In this document: in pieces, positions 1 through 7,617 of the stretch | Layout of the letters: every line of letters begins with the position of its first letter | Numbering within the stretch: position 1 is the stretch's first letter | The notes under the pieces: model-generated | The model's database searches: none | What the model saw: the letters and a program-made list of their open reading frames with translations, nothing else | Told to the model about the DNA's origin: nothing | From: Deltaproteobacteria bacterium | GTDB taxonomy: Bacteria; Myxococcota; JACPTQ01 | DNA length: 33,277 nt | Assembly: GCA_016192705.1 (NCBI GenBank) | Contig: JACPTQ010000028.1 | Span: 1-33,277 of the forward strand | Direction: 5' to 3' | Made by a program: the position numbers and the translations under genes

Positions 1-18
1 CATTCGGTCGCCCTTGCC

Positions 19-70
19 ATTTCCGCTGCGCGGACGCTCCACTGGAGCATCCGCAGAAGGCAGCGGAAAT
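19..70. repeat. Long near-perfect palindrome (hairpin or cruciform)
   Basis: An outer 10-base inverted repeat (ATTTCCGCTG at 19-28, CAGCGGAAAT at 61-70) encloses an inner one: GCGGA at 30-34 pairs with TCCGC at 50-54, and GCTCCA at 36-41 pairs with TGGAGC at 43-48 around a single base. The 12-mer GCGGACGCTCCA of the left arm recurs exactly at 11401-11412. This could be a dispersed palindromic repeat (REP/MITE-like) or part of a structured RNA. No T-run follows directly, so it does not look like a simple terminator. Confidence 0.6.
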
Positions 71-460
71 AGCCGCTGGCTTGCCGACAGACTGCTCGCG
101 GAATAGGCGCGCCTGCGCGGACCCCTGCCGACCCTACGCAAATCCGGGCGGACCGCTTTCCGGGGACGTATTTTTTAGGCTTGAGGGTGGTAAGAAGAGT
201 TCACCCGCGGGGTGTCGGCAGACGATCGATCGACCCCCAAGTCCCTTAGCCGCCGTTTCAGGAAAACGGCCGGGTTCTGGTTCGGCGGGCGGGGATTGGG
301 CTTGCTTCGGGTCGCATCCGCAGGGGACGAGGTGCCGATGGGGCGTGGATTTGCCGTTCTCATGATGTTTGATTCGTTTCGTGCAGACTCACATTTCATG
401 TCAGACCCGAGGACTTTTGCGAGCCGGAGCGAGCCCAAACCCGACCGCCCCACGCTGGTC

Positions 461-489
461 TTGGCCGTTAACCGGGAATCAGGCATAAT
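461..489 (+). promoter_or_regulatory. Candidate sigma-70 promoter for panB-pgpA
   Basis: TTGGCC (461-466) and CATAAT (484-489) are separated by 17 bases. The -10 box matches the consensus at 5 of 6 positions, the -35 box at 3 of 6. Transcription would start near 496 and leave a leader of about 170 bases before panB, which contains the hairpin at 518-569. Confidence 0.4.
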
Positions 490-517
490 CATATCGCTCG
501 ACCGCGCGAACCATCGA

Positions 518-569
518 TTCTGCGGGCGACGTGACTCCAGACGGTCTGGTGCGCGTACCCTGCGAAGAA
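518..569 (+). promoter_or_regulatory. Predicted bulged hairpin in the panB leader
   Basis: Nested pairings are visible: TTCT (518-521) with AGAA (566-569), GC with GC, GGG (524-526) with CCC (558-560), ACG (529-531) with CGT (554-556), and a perfect apical stem CCAGAC/GTCTGG (537-542/544-549) around one G. Small bulges and internal loops interrupt the stem. A bulged-stem RNA called the pan motif is known upstream of pantothenate genes in several phyla. I cannot confirm that its consensus is met, so this is only a candidate. The apical palindrome could instead be a protein operator. Confidence 0.35.
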
Positions 570-669
570 CGGTGGATGCGAAGTCGAACATAAACCGCTT
601 GGATCCGGGCGGCGCCCTCTCATTTTTCGGGGTTGGCGCGTCGCGGGCGGACCGAGACGGAGGTGGATC

Positions 670-1470
670 ATGTCAAAACTCACGGTCCTGGAAATCGCGA
701 AAATGAAGGTGGATCGCATTCCGATTGCCATGCTCACGGCGTACGATGCGACTTTTGCGCGGCTTATCGATGCGGCTGGAATCGACATTGTGCTTGTTGG
801 TGATTCGCTCGGGATGGTGATTCAAGGGCACGAGACAACGATTCCCGTGACGGTCGATGACATCATCTATCACACGCGGGCGGTAGCGCGGGCGGTCAAG
901 CGCGCGCACCTTGTTGCCGATATGCCGTTTGGGTCGTACCAGGCGTCCTGCGAGGACGGGATTCGAAACGCGAGCCGTCTCATTAAGGAGGGTGGCGCCG
1001 AATCGGTGAAGGTCGAAGGCGGGCGCGAGCTGACGCCGTTTGTGCGGGCGGCGACGCGCGCCGGAATACCCGTGATGGGGCATCTCGGGCTGACGCCGCA
1101 GTCTGTGCATCAGCTTGGGGGGTTTCATGTGCAAGGGCGGGATGACGAGGCGGCGGCGCGAATCGTCGACGACGCACGGGCGCTTGAAGATGCTGGCGTC
1201 TACGCGATTGTCCTCGAAGCGGTGCCGCGCGCGCTGGCCGAACGCGTGACGTCCGCGGTGCACGTGCCGACGATTGGAATCGGCGCGGGGCCCGATTGCG
1301 ATGGTCAAGTGCTTGTGATTTACGACCTGCTTGGGTTTAATGGCCGCGTCAAGCCGAAGTTCGTCAAGCGGTATGACGATTTCGAGCACCGCACGCTCGA
1401 CGCCGTTGCCGCGTATATGAAGGAAGTGAAGGCGAAGTCGTTTCCGAGCGACGAGTATTCGTTTCATTAG
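670..1470 (+). CDS. panB: 3-methyl-2-oxobutanoate hydroxymethyltransferase (ketopantoate hydroxymethyltransferase)
   Basis: A cytosolic enzyme of pantothenate and coenzyme A synthesis that transfers a hydroxymethyl group from methylene-tetrahydrofolate to 2-oxoisovalerate, giving ketopantoate. The 266 residues match the usual family length. Family-typical segments are visible in order: MLTAYDATFARLID near residue 18, VLVGDSLGMVIQGH near 41, DMPFGSYQ near 84, the metal- and substrate-binding KVEGG near 116, and GHLGLTPQSVH near 136. The later IGIGAGPDCDGQVLV and YDLLG are also present. The ATG has a clear ribosome site, GGAGGTGG, at 659-666. pgpA follows after 7 bases, so the two are probably co-transcribed. 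No panC or panD is nearby. Confidence 0.97.
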   Translation: MSKLTVLEIAKMKVDRIPIAMLTAYDATFARLIDAAGIDIVLVGDSLGMVIQGHETTIPVTVDDIIYHTRAVARAVKRAHLVADMPFGSYQASCEDGIRNASRLIKEGGAESVKVEGGRELTPFVRAATRAGIPVMGHLGLTPQSVHQLGGFHVQGRDDEAAARIVDDARALEDAGVYAIVLEAVPRALAERVTSAVHVPTIGIGAGPDCDGQVLVIYDLLGFNGRVKPKFVKRYDDFEHRTLDAVAAYMKEVKAKSFPSDEYSFH

Positions 1471-1477
1471 GAGTCGG

Positions 1478-1978
1478 GTGACCCAAAGCCGTTTCTCGAA
1501 TTCGTTGGTTTGCTTCGGCGCTTCGGCCGGGTTTGCCGGGTACGCGCCGATCGCGTCGGGTACGGTCGGCACCGCCGTCGCTGTGCCACTCGCGTGGGGA
1601 ATGGCGCACCTCCCGCTTTGGGCGTCGGCGACCATCATTGTTGTCGCGACGATCGCTGCGTGCGCCGTTAATCATGCGGCCGGAAAAATTTATCGCGTGA
1701 GCGACGCCCACGAAATCGTGAGCGACGAAGTTGTCGGATTTCTCATTACGATGTGGGCCGTTCCATGGAGCGATTTTTCGGTCGCGGTTGGTTTTTTCTT
1801 TTTTCGCTTGTTCGACGTTTGGAAACCGTGGCCTGCGCGGTATTTCGACAGCAAAATTCACAATGGAATCGGTGTCACCCTCGATGACGTAGCCGCCGGC
1901 ATTTACGCGGCGCTTGCGACGCACGGAGCGGTTGCGGTCGCGGATCGGTTCAATTGGCCCCTATTCTTGGCATTTTGA
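1478..1978 (+). CDS. pgpA: Phosphatidylglycerophosphatase A
   Basis: An inner-membrane phosphatase that converts phosphatidylglycerol phosphate to phosphatidylglycerol, the last step of phosphatidylglycerol synthesis. At 166 residues it fits the PgpA family. It shows the N-terminal GFAGYAPIASGTVGT segment (PgpA proteins carry a G-x-G/A-P-x-x-GTxGS/T motif), two hydrophobic stretches, the acidic SDEVVGFLITM region, the FRLFDVWKPWPARYFD block and the C-terminal GIGVTLDDVAAGIYA. All are PgpA signatures. The start is GTG, chosen because it lies 7 bases after the panB stop and close to the GAG-rich sequence after it. Together with pssA nearby it suggests local grouping of phospholipid genes, though on the other strand. 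Confidence 0.93.
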   Translation: MTQSRFSNSLVCFGASAGFAGYAPIASGTVGTAVAVPLAWGMAHLPLWASATIIVVATIAACAVNHAAGKIYRVSDAHEIVSDEVVGFLITMWAVPWSDFSVAVGFFFFRLFDVWKPWPARYFDSKIHNGIGVTLDDVAAGIYAALATHGAVAVADRFNWPLFLAF

Positions 1979-2004
1979 TGTAATCCAATGTAAGCCGCGA
2001 TTGT

Positions 2005-2034
2005 TTGACCCGATCGCTCGATCAAGCGTAACCT
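2005..2034 (+). promoter_or_regulatory. Candidate promoter before the MBL/cNMP gene
   Basis: TTGACC (2005-2010) and TAACCT (2029-2034) are 18 bases apart. The -35 box is good and the -10 box weak. The -10 box ends 8 bases before the ATG at 2043, the same geometry as at pssA and the TPR gene. Confidence 0.3.
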
Positions 2035-2042
2035 TGAGGCAC

Positions 2043-2099
2043 ATGAGCGGCGTGCCGTCGCGCATGGGATTCGCGGGGCACCCGCACCACGAGGAATGA
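2043..2099 (+). CDS. Possible 18-codon leader peptide
   Basis: A short frame, MSGVPSRMGFAGHPHHEE, starts at an ATG 8 bases after the candidate -10 box. It ends with a TGA that overlaps the ATG of the next gene (ATGA arrangement), which could couple translation of the large protein to this leader. There is no family match and the peptide may simply be leader sequence that happens to be open. The large downstream gene has no alternative in-frame start between 2043 and 2096. Confidence 0.25.
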   Translation: MSGVPSRMGFAGHPHHEE

Positions 2100-4825
2100 G
2101 GAAAGAGGCGTTGCTTCGGGCCCAAGAGCTCCTTCCTGGATCGATTCACCTTGTCTTTACCGCGCCCAACGGTGACGAGCGGGTCGCGCTGTTTGCGCCG
2201 GCCGCGCTGTCTCAGAAGAAGCTGATGGAGAGGTGGCAGGCCGGCGAGGCGGCGCGCTGGCCGGTGCCCGAGGTGTTTGTCATTCCGCGTGAGCGGGTTG
2301 CGCTCGGCGCCGCGCGCTGGGGGTTCCAGTTTTTCGCGTTTTGGAAGATGTTTGTTGAAACGGTCGACGCACCCGATGGCGACCGGATTCCGCGCTTTGT
2401 CGCCGAGAATCGGCGCTTGCGCTGCCTTGTTCCAGAGGCGTCGGGGCAAGCGCTTGGCGATCTCGGCCAGCGCTTCGAGCGGGCGATTCGTTGGTTCATG
2501 TGGCCCGGCCCGAGCCGGACCGAGCTGCGCGCGTGGCACGGCGTGCGGCAAGGCGCGACGACCGATTTTTGGGTGCGCACAGGGATTTGGTTTGCGCCAC
2601 AAGTCGCGGGCTCGGTCGCCGTTGGCCGATTCGTGGAAGCGGCTCTGGCGTGCGGGCGCGCGGGTGATCTCCTCGCCTTCGCAGATTCGTTTCTGGGGCG
2701 GCCGGAGGAGCGCTCGATTTCAAACGATGTGGTCGCACGGATTCGCGCATTTGCGGAATGGTGCGACAGTCGTCCGGGTGAAGTCGGGTCGATGGGCGGC
2801 GTTCGGGTTGCCGCGCGGGCGTTCATGTCGCCGGCGGTTTCGGATTACATCCAGCTGGAAGGGTATGGCGACGGCGAGTTCACGCTGTTCCCGGGGTACA
2901 GCGTGACGGCGCGCGCGGTGGCCGACGACCTTTGGGATGTCACGGACGGCGTTGAAACAATTCGCATCGACACGACGGTGCGCGAGAGCCCGGCTGAGGC
3001 GCTTTATCAAGTGCGGGCGTTGCGTGTGCGCACGGAGCCGACGCGGCCGCGCTTTGGCGTCGAGTGTTTGGGCGCGTTTTCTGGGTGGACTTCGGCGGGG
3101 CCCACAACGAGTTTCATCTTGTGGAACAACGGGCTTGGCGTGCTCGTTGACTCGACCGTGGGTTGCGTCGATCTCTTGGAAAAGCACGGCGTTGATCCGT
3201 CGGCGATCGTTGCGATCATTCACACGCACGCGCACGACGATCATATGGGGGACGTACGGGTGCTCCTTGAGGCGATTCGCCACGGCCGTCAGATCCGGTG
3301 GGTCGGCCCGCGCGCGGTTTACGAGGCGCTGCTTTTGAATTTGTCGATTTCGCTCGATATTCCCGTGCTCGCGCTCCGCGAAAAATTTCAAGCGACGCTG
3401 GTCGGCGAAGAGAGTTTCGTGTTGAGCGAGCTGCCGGGCGTCCGATTCACCCCGTTTTTCCCGCACCACACCATTCCGACGTGGGGGTTTCGGGCGGAAA
3501 CGACCGTCGACGGCGTTCGAAAAGTTGTTTTCTATTCGTCGGATATGGGTCGCCGAACCGACCTCGCGCCGATGCGAAGCGCGGGTTTCTTGACGGCGAG
3601 CGAGTTTGAGCGTTTGTCGGACCCGCTCAAGGGCGACGAGGACCTTGTGTTTATCGATGTCGGCGGGACCAGCACCGCGCGCGGCGCCGCTCTCACGATC
3701 GATGGTCGCCCGTGGGACGAGACCGAGTTCGCTCCGGCTCTGCGCCACATCGACCGGCCGACGGCCGAGCTTCTGCGGCTGCTTTTCGAGACGATTGGAC
3801 GTGACCGAATGGCGATCCCGGGGGGTGACCCGGTTCACGCGACGATTCTCGACGCGCTCGAGTGGCTCTACGTTGCATGGCTTCGGACCGATTCAATTCC
3901 AGCGTTCGTACCGATGCACATCCACATCTTGGCGCCGCCATTTGATCGTTTCACGTTGGCGCGGCCCGAAACCGGCGTATGGACGCTCGCCGCGGGCGCT
4001 GGGAAGAACGACGACGCGCTCGCGATTGCGTCGTTTCTCGAGCCGTTTTCTGATCTGCTCGATGCGCACAGCCGAAAAGTTTGGGCGCAGAACTTTTTGT
4101 CGTCGCCCGAGTGCCGGCTCGCGCCGGGTGAAATTCTCGCGCGCGAAGGGGATGCGTCGAAAGATTTTTTTGTGGTTCTCGCCGGGACGTTGTCGGTTGA
4201 GCAGGGGGGGCGCGAGGTGGCGCGTTTGCACGCTTCTGATTACGCGGGCGAACTCGCTTCGCTTTACGGGCGCGCGCGAAATGCAACGCTGAAGGCGTTT
4301 TCCTCCGCGCGGGTGCTCACGGTGGCGCCGGATGTTTTTCAGGCATGGGCGGCGGTGCCGGGTGTGCGCGATCGGTTTGAGCGATGTTGGACGGCACTCA
4401 TCGCGGTTTCGGCGTGTCCGCTGCTTGCGGGTCTTTTACCGGGACGCATCCGTCGGTTGGCGGCGATGTCCGACGTTCGTCGAATCGAAAAGGGCGGGCG
4501 CATCGGCGAGAAGTACGAGGTTGAGCAGAGCCTCTTCATCGTCGTTGAGGGGGCGGTTGCAACTGAAAGCGATGGGCACGAGGTTCATCGATGGAATCGC
4601 GGCGACGTTGTTGGTGAACGCGTGGTCGCGCCGTCGCTTCGTTCGGCCATTCCCGTCGCCGTCGAACCGACGACCGTGTTTCGCGTTCCCATCGACACAA
4701 TCGTTGACCTCTGCGGCTCGGCGCTCGCGTTTGACGTGAGGCTTCGGCGGCTGCTCAGCCGTGTGGAGAAGGCGTCGTCGAATCAGACGACGCTGAGAGA
4801 TTCAGCCGGAACTGCTTCGACGTGA
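2096..4825 (+). CDS. Metallo-beta-lactamase-fold hydrolase with two C-terminal cyclic-nucleotide-binding domains
   Basis: A 909-residue multidomain protein. Residues 1 to about 330 are not recognised. Residues about 340-640 form a metallo-beta-lactamase fold of the RNase Z/phosphodiesterase type, with the metal motif THAHDDH near residue 377, a later FFPHHT histidine segment, and VFYSSDMG and DVGGTST, where further metal ligands usually lie. The end (about 665-780 and 785-895) resembles two cNMP-binding domains. The first has a good phosphate-binding cassette, GELASLYGRARNATL, with the Glu and Arg that contact the cyclic phosphate; the second keeps GE but is less canonical. No export signal is seen, so it is probably cytosolic. 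The substrate is unknown; allosteric control by cAMP or cGMP is an inference. The ATG is preceded by GAGGA with very short spacing. Its 3' end overlaps convergent pssA by 71 bases. Confidence 0.85.
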   Translation: MRKEALLRAQELLPGSIHLVFTAPNGDERVALFAPAALSQKKLMERWQAGEAARWPVPEVFVIPRERVALGAARWGFQFFAFWKMFVETVDAPDGDRIPRFVAENRRLRCLVPEASGQALGDLGQRFERAIRWFMWPGPSRTELRAWHGVRQGATTDFWVRTGIWFAPQVAGSVAVGRFVEAALACGRAGDLLAFADSFLGRPEERSISNDVVARIRAFAEWCDSRPGEVGSMGGVRVAARAFMSPAVSDYIQLEGYGDGEFTLFPGYSVTARAVADDLWDVTDGVETIRIDTTVRESPAEALYQVRALRVRTEPTRPRFGVECLGAFSGWTSAGPTTSFILWNNGLGVLVDSTVGCVDLLEKHGVDPSAIVAIIHTHAHDDHMGDVRVLLEAIRHGRQIRWVGPRAVYEALLLNLSISLDIPVLALREKFQATLVGEESFVLSELPGVRFTPFFPHHTIPTWGFRAETTVDGVRKVVFYSSDMGRRTDLAPMRSAGFLTASEFERLSDPLKGDEDLVFIDVGGTSTARGAALTIDGRPWDETEFAPALRHIDRPTAELLRLLFETIGRDRMAIPGGDPVHATILDALEWLYVAWLRTDSIPAFVPMHIHILAPPFDRFTLARPETGVWTLAAGAGKNDDALAIASFLEPFSDLLDAHSRKVWAQNFLSSPECRLAPGEILAREGDASKDFFVVLAGTLSVEQGGREVARLHASDYAGELASLYGRARNATLKAFSSARVLTVAPDVFQAWAAVPGVRDRFERCWTALIAVSACPLLAGLLPGRIRRLAAMSDVRRIEKGGRIGEKYEVEQSLFIVVEGAVATESDGHEVHRWNRGDVVGERVVAPSLRSAIPVAVEPTTVFRVPIDTIVDLCGSALAFDVRLRRLLSRVEKASSNQTTLRDSAGTAST

Positions 4826-5552
4826 TGAGGCAATACCCGACACCCACCACAGCGTAAAAAACGCCAGACGCGAGCAAATACTCCGGGAAGAGTTGGAAAA
4901 CGCCAAAGGTGTAAACGACGAGCACATTCGTCCACTGCAGGAGATTCACGGTGCGGTTCTTACGGCGGACGAGTTTCGGAATGCGGAGGTTCGACACCAT
5001 GAAAATGCCGCCCGCGAAAAGGAAGAGCGGGTAAAGGAGCAGAACCCAATCGGCCAGAGTGTATTTGAGGTGCGTGAGAAGCACCGCTGCGAGGAGTGCG
5101 CCGACGAGCGTGGTCGGAAGTCCATAAAAAAACCGGTCGCCGAACGGCATCGACTTGATGTTGTAGCGCGCAAGGCGCACGGCGACGGCGAGCATGTAAA
5201 ATCCGAGGCCGCAAATCAGCGTCACGTGAGCGAGGCCGTCCGCGAAGATAACGCCGGTTTCGGCGCTCGACGTGAGGAACTTATAGAGGAGAACGACCGG
5301 CGCGACGCCAAACGCCAAGAGGTCGGCGAGCGAGTCAAACTCGACGCCAAAGCTGCTGGTCGCCTTGAGGAGGCGCGCGACCGTGCCGTCAAGCTTGTCG
5401 AGCAAAACGCACCAAAGGATGAACCAGCCCGCGAGCGAATAGTTGCCGTCGACGGTGTTCAGAATCGAGGCGAGCGCGAAAAGGAGCGACACCCCGGTAA
5501 AAAAATTAGGGGCGAAATACCGAATCGGCGGACGATGTCGACCTGCGACCAA
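4755..5552 (-). CDS. pssA: CDP-diacylglycerol--serine O-phosphatidyltransferase
   Basis: An inner-membrane enzyme that condenses CDP-diacylglycerol and serine to phosphatidylserine, the precursor of phosphatidylethanolamine. The 265-residue protein carries the full CDP-alcohol phosphotransferase motif near residues 52-77: D, two residues, DG, two, AR, eight, G, three, D, three, D. Several membrane segments follow, as in type II PssA. The N-terminal RPPIRYFAPNFFTG is typical of the family. The start is a TTG, because a stop lies just upstream in frame and no ATG or GTG fits. A promoter at 5561-5589 places transcription start about 1-2 bases before this TTG, so either the mRNA is leaderless or the true start differs. 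The 3' end overlaps the convergent gene at 2096-4825. Confidence 0.93.
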   Translation of the reverse strand: MVAGRHRPPIRYFAPNFFTGVSLLFALASILNTVDGNYSLAGWFILWCVLLDKLDGTVARLLKATSSFGVEFDSLADLLAFGVAPVVLLYKFLTSSAETGVIFADGLAHVTLICGLGFYMLAVAVRLARYNIKSMPFGDRFFYGLPTTLVGALLAAVLLTHLKYTLADWVLLLYPLFLFAGGIFMVSNLRIPKLVRRKNRTVNLLQWTNVLVVYTFGVFQLFPEYLLASGVFYAVVGVGYCLITSKQFRLNLSASSDSTTPSPHG

Positions 5553-5560
5553 GCATCAGG

Positions 5561-5601
5561 AGTTTACGGCACTTGACGCTGCGAGTCAAGAGTTGAAAAA
5601 T
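5561..5601. promoter_or_regulatory. Divergent overlapping promoters of pssA and the 5608 gene
   Basis: On the minus strand TTGACT (5589-5584) and TAAACT (5566-5561) are 17 bases apart and the -10 box ends 8 bases before the pssA start. On the plus strand TTGACG (5573-5578) and AAAAAT (5596-5601) are 17 bases apart and end 6 bases before the ATG at 5608. The two -35 boxes form an inverted repeat, CTTGAC-N7-GTCAAG at 5572-5590, so the promoters interleave and probably cannot both be occupied at once. Confidence 0.5.
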
Positions 5602-5607
5602 GGCCGC

Positions 5608-6282
5608 ATGAGTCGTCTGGTGCTGGGGCAAGCGCTGGTTTTTGGGACCGCATGGGCTGGCTTTTTGGGCGACGGCGCGCGGGCCGCGGATGAAAAAGAT
5701 GGTCTTTCGTCACGGTCGAGCGCTGCGCGTGGCGAGCCGAGTGGGCGTCGCAACACCCGCGATGCCGGCGCCGAACGAAAGGGTGTCGCACCGCCGCCAC
5801 CGATAACTGTGCTCGCCGTCTTTGAGTGGTCGCGCGAAGAGGTTATTGGGGCGCGAAAGACGAAGACGGAGCTCTTCATCTATTCGTCGGGAATGACCGT
5901 GCTGGTGTTGTCGCGCGAGGCGCCCGCGCGCGCTGGGGCCGGCGACGACGATGGTAAAGGGAGCGTGCCGTCGGAGCGCGTCTTCCGCCGCCGGTTGCCG
6001 CGCGAGATTGTTGTGGGACTTTTGAAGACGCTCGAGACGGAGCGGTTTCGCGGGCTGCCGGAGCGGTTCGTGTTCAACGGGCGACGCGCGGAGGGGCGGG
6101 TCGTGACGCGGGCAACTCTGCGTATCGCCGATCGGACGATCGCGGTTACGTGTGAGCCGCCGGGCAACGACCGCTCGCTTCGGGAGGCGCCGCGCGGATG
6201 GGCGGCGATTGAGAAGCGCGTTCGCGCGATCATTGCGTCACTCACGCCGAAGGCAAACGAGGCCGATGATTCGAGTCGCTAA
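5608..6282 (+). CDS. Exported protein of unknown function
   Basis: 224 residues from the ATG at 5608. The frame is open further upstream, but that part would run through pssA and the promoter. The first 26 residues look like a signal peptide: a short basic start, a hydrophobic stretch LVLGQALVFGTAWAGF and an Ala-x-Ala-like site near ARAADE. A low-complexity charged segment (about 28-65) follows, then a compact domain (about 65-215) with alternating strand-like segments such as TVLAVFEWSR and TELFIYSSGMTVLV. It resembles no family I can name. It is probably periplasmic. The next gene begins 15 bases downstream, so co-transcription is likely. Confidence 0.7.
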   Translation: MSRLVLGQALVFGTAWAGFLGDGARAADEKDGLSSRSSAARGEPSGRRNTRDAGAERKGVAPPPPITVLAVFEWSREEVIGARKTKTELFIYSSGMTVLVLSREAPARAGAGDDDGKGSVPSERVFRRRLPREIVVGLLKTLETERFRGLPERFVFNGRRAEGRVVTRATLRIADRTIAVTCEPPGNDRSLREAPRGWAAIEKRVRAIIASLTPKANEADDSSR

Positions 6283-6297
6283 TCTCGTCGGGCGCTT

Positions 6298-7551
6298 GTG
6301 ACTTGTCCTGCATGCGGTTTTGAGTGGGACGGTGGTACCGAGTGTCCGCGCTGCGGGATTGTTTTTTCTAAGTGGCGTGCGCGGAGGCACTCGGACGGGG
6401 CAGAGCGGGCGCCTGATAACGGAGCCGTTGCGGCGAAGTCGCTCACCGATGAGCGAGGCCATGGGGCGCGTGCGACAATTCGATCGGCGAACGCCGCCGT
6501 GTCGGATGGCGTGCTCTTGTGGTTTTACAAGCAGATGGCGGCGCTTCTTGATGCCGGTGTGTCGATGCAAGAGGCGCTTGGCATTACCGGTGGGGCGGCG
6601 GCACCCCGCGTGGTCCGACGCGCCGTCGCGCAAATGAGGACCGAAATCACGAGCGGAGCGACATTCGGCGTCGCCATCGATGCGGCGCGATTTGTTGATC
6701 GAGAAGCGGTGGTTCTTCTTCGCGCGGCTGAAATCATCGGGAACCTTCCGTCGACGTTCGCGGAGCTCGCGACCGACGTCGAAAAGAGAACGGCGTTTCG
6801 GCGCACGGTGGTGATGGGGCTCGCCTACCCAGCGATTCTCGCGGTGCTTTCGATCTTCGCGCTCCCGCTCAAGGTCCTGGTTTTCGAAGGACCAGCGCGC
6901 TACTTCGCCGAGACGCTTCCCGTGTTTGGGGGATTTGTTGGTGCGGTCTTTTTTTTGTGGAGCCTTTTTCCGCGCGTGTTGGGATGGATCGGGGTGCCCG
7001 GCGGCGTACGTGACGCGGTTTGCCTAATCCCCTTTCTCGGTCGCCCGTGGCGCGCGCTCCGCGTCGCACGGTTTTCGAGGAGCCTCGGGCGCTTTCTCGA
7101 CGCAGGCGTTGAAATCGGCGAAGCGCTTGAAAGCGCGGCCGCTTCAACCGGGCAACGGCGCTTTCTTCGTGCCGTTGACGGCGCGTCGCAGAGAATTGCC
7201 GCGGGCGCAACGCTGGCCGAGGCGCTCCAGGCGACGGGTCTTTTTACCGCGGATTTTCATCTCGCGGTTGATGGTGCCGAACGATCCGGAAAACTCGCGC
7301 CCACGCTGATTGGCGTGGCTGAGGCCATTGAAGATTCGGCGCTTCACCAGGTGCGCCTGTCAATTCTCGTCGGCACAACAATCGCCGCGGTTCTGGTCAT
7401 GGCGTTCATTGGGTATCGGCTCTTCACGGAGATGCAGGGCACCGTGAAGGGTGTTACGGGCGCGATCGATTCGGTCCTTCGCGAGGCCGGCGATATTCAG
7501 CGCGGCGTCGACAAGAGCTTTGAACAGCTCGATAAGCTCCTCGACCAATAA
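6298..7551 (+). CDS. GspF/PilC-like membrane protein with N-terminal zinc ribbon
   Basis: 417 residues, GTG start fixed by the zinc ribbon that begins at residue 3: CPAC...CPRC, Cys pairs spaced as in short zinc-binding knuckles. After a charged linker come two type II secretion system F domains (about 75-200 and 255-380). Each has the pattern of an amphipathic start such as FYKQMAALLDAGVSMQEAL or FSRSLGRFLDAGVEIGEAL, and GspF-type hydrophobic stretches lie near 170-190, 210-230 and 350-375. GspF/PilC is the polytopic inner-membrane platform that contacts the assembly ATPase in type II secretion and type IV pili. Canonical members lack a zinc ribbon and sit beside gspE or pilB; here no such partner is present. 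The gene is therefore an orphan platform whose machine is unknown. Confidence 0.85.
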   Translation: MTCPACGFEWDGGTECPRCGIVFSKWRARRHSDGAERAPDNGAVAAKSLTDERGHGARATIRSANAAVSDGVLLWFYKQMAALLDAGVSMQEALGITGGAAAPRVVRRAVAQMRTEITSGATFGVAIDAARFVDREAVVLLRAAEIIGNLPSTFAELATDVEKRTAFRRTVVMGLAYPAILAVLSIFALPLKVLVFEGPARYFAETLPVFGGFVGAVFFLWSLFPRVLGWIGVPGGVRDAVCLIPFLGRPWRALRVARFSRSLGRFLDAGVEIGEALESAAASTGQRRFLRAVDGASQRIAAGATLAEALQATGLFTADFHLAVDGAERSGKLAPTLIGVAEAIEDSALHQVRLSILVGTTIAAVLVMAFIGYRLFTEMQGTVKGVTGAIDSVLREAGDIQRGVDKSFEQLDKLLDQ

Positions 7552-7559
7552 TTCCTGGT

Positions 7560-7615
7560 CGCGGTTTTCTCCTCTAACCTCCTTGACTCAGTGTCTCCGT
7601 GGTTCCTCTTCTCCT
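7560..7615. repeat. Dispersed palindrome-family repeat (type II), intergenic copy
   Basis: Between two converging genes, bases 7583-7611 match 30615-30643 at 24 of 29 positions by my alignment (common core TGACTC.GTG.CTC.GTGG). Read on the other strand this is the accACagAG-rich half of a widespread bacterial palindromic repeat type. Short inverted ends ATAATT are seen at the borders (near 7552 and 7615). No T-run hairpin typical of a terminator is evident. Confidence 0.5.
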
Positions 7616-7617
7616 AA

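Larger units (their letters stand above)
1..669. other. Gene-free stretch before panB
   Basis: No convincing gene is seen here. The open frames on both strands (up to about 160 codons) overlap one another, lack ribosome-binding sites and resemble no family I know. The stretch holds a long palindrome at 19-70, a T-rich run at 170-176, a small perfect inverted repeat (CCGTTT/AAACGG) at 253-269, a sigma-70-like promoter at 461-489 and a predicted hairpin at 518-569 in the panB leader. The first 180 bases may belong to a structured RNA or to the tail of an upstream unit lying outside the window. Confidence 0.6.

Noticed and set aside
1-180. RNase P RNA, SRP RNA or tmRNA on either strand
   Set aside because: A GGCAAGGG-like stretch on the minus strand recalls RNase P, but the invariant GAGGAAAGTCCGG block is not matched and no SRP or tmRNA core is present.
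673-1638. Long minus-strand open frame opposite panB
   Set aside because: It is the antisense shadow of panB and pgpA; panB is unmistakable, and the shadow peptide is Arg/His-rich without a family match.
2720-3838. 372-codon minus-strand frame inside the hydrolase gene
   Set aside because: Antisense to a protein with clear metal-binding and cNMP motifs; long shadow frames are expected at this GC content.
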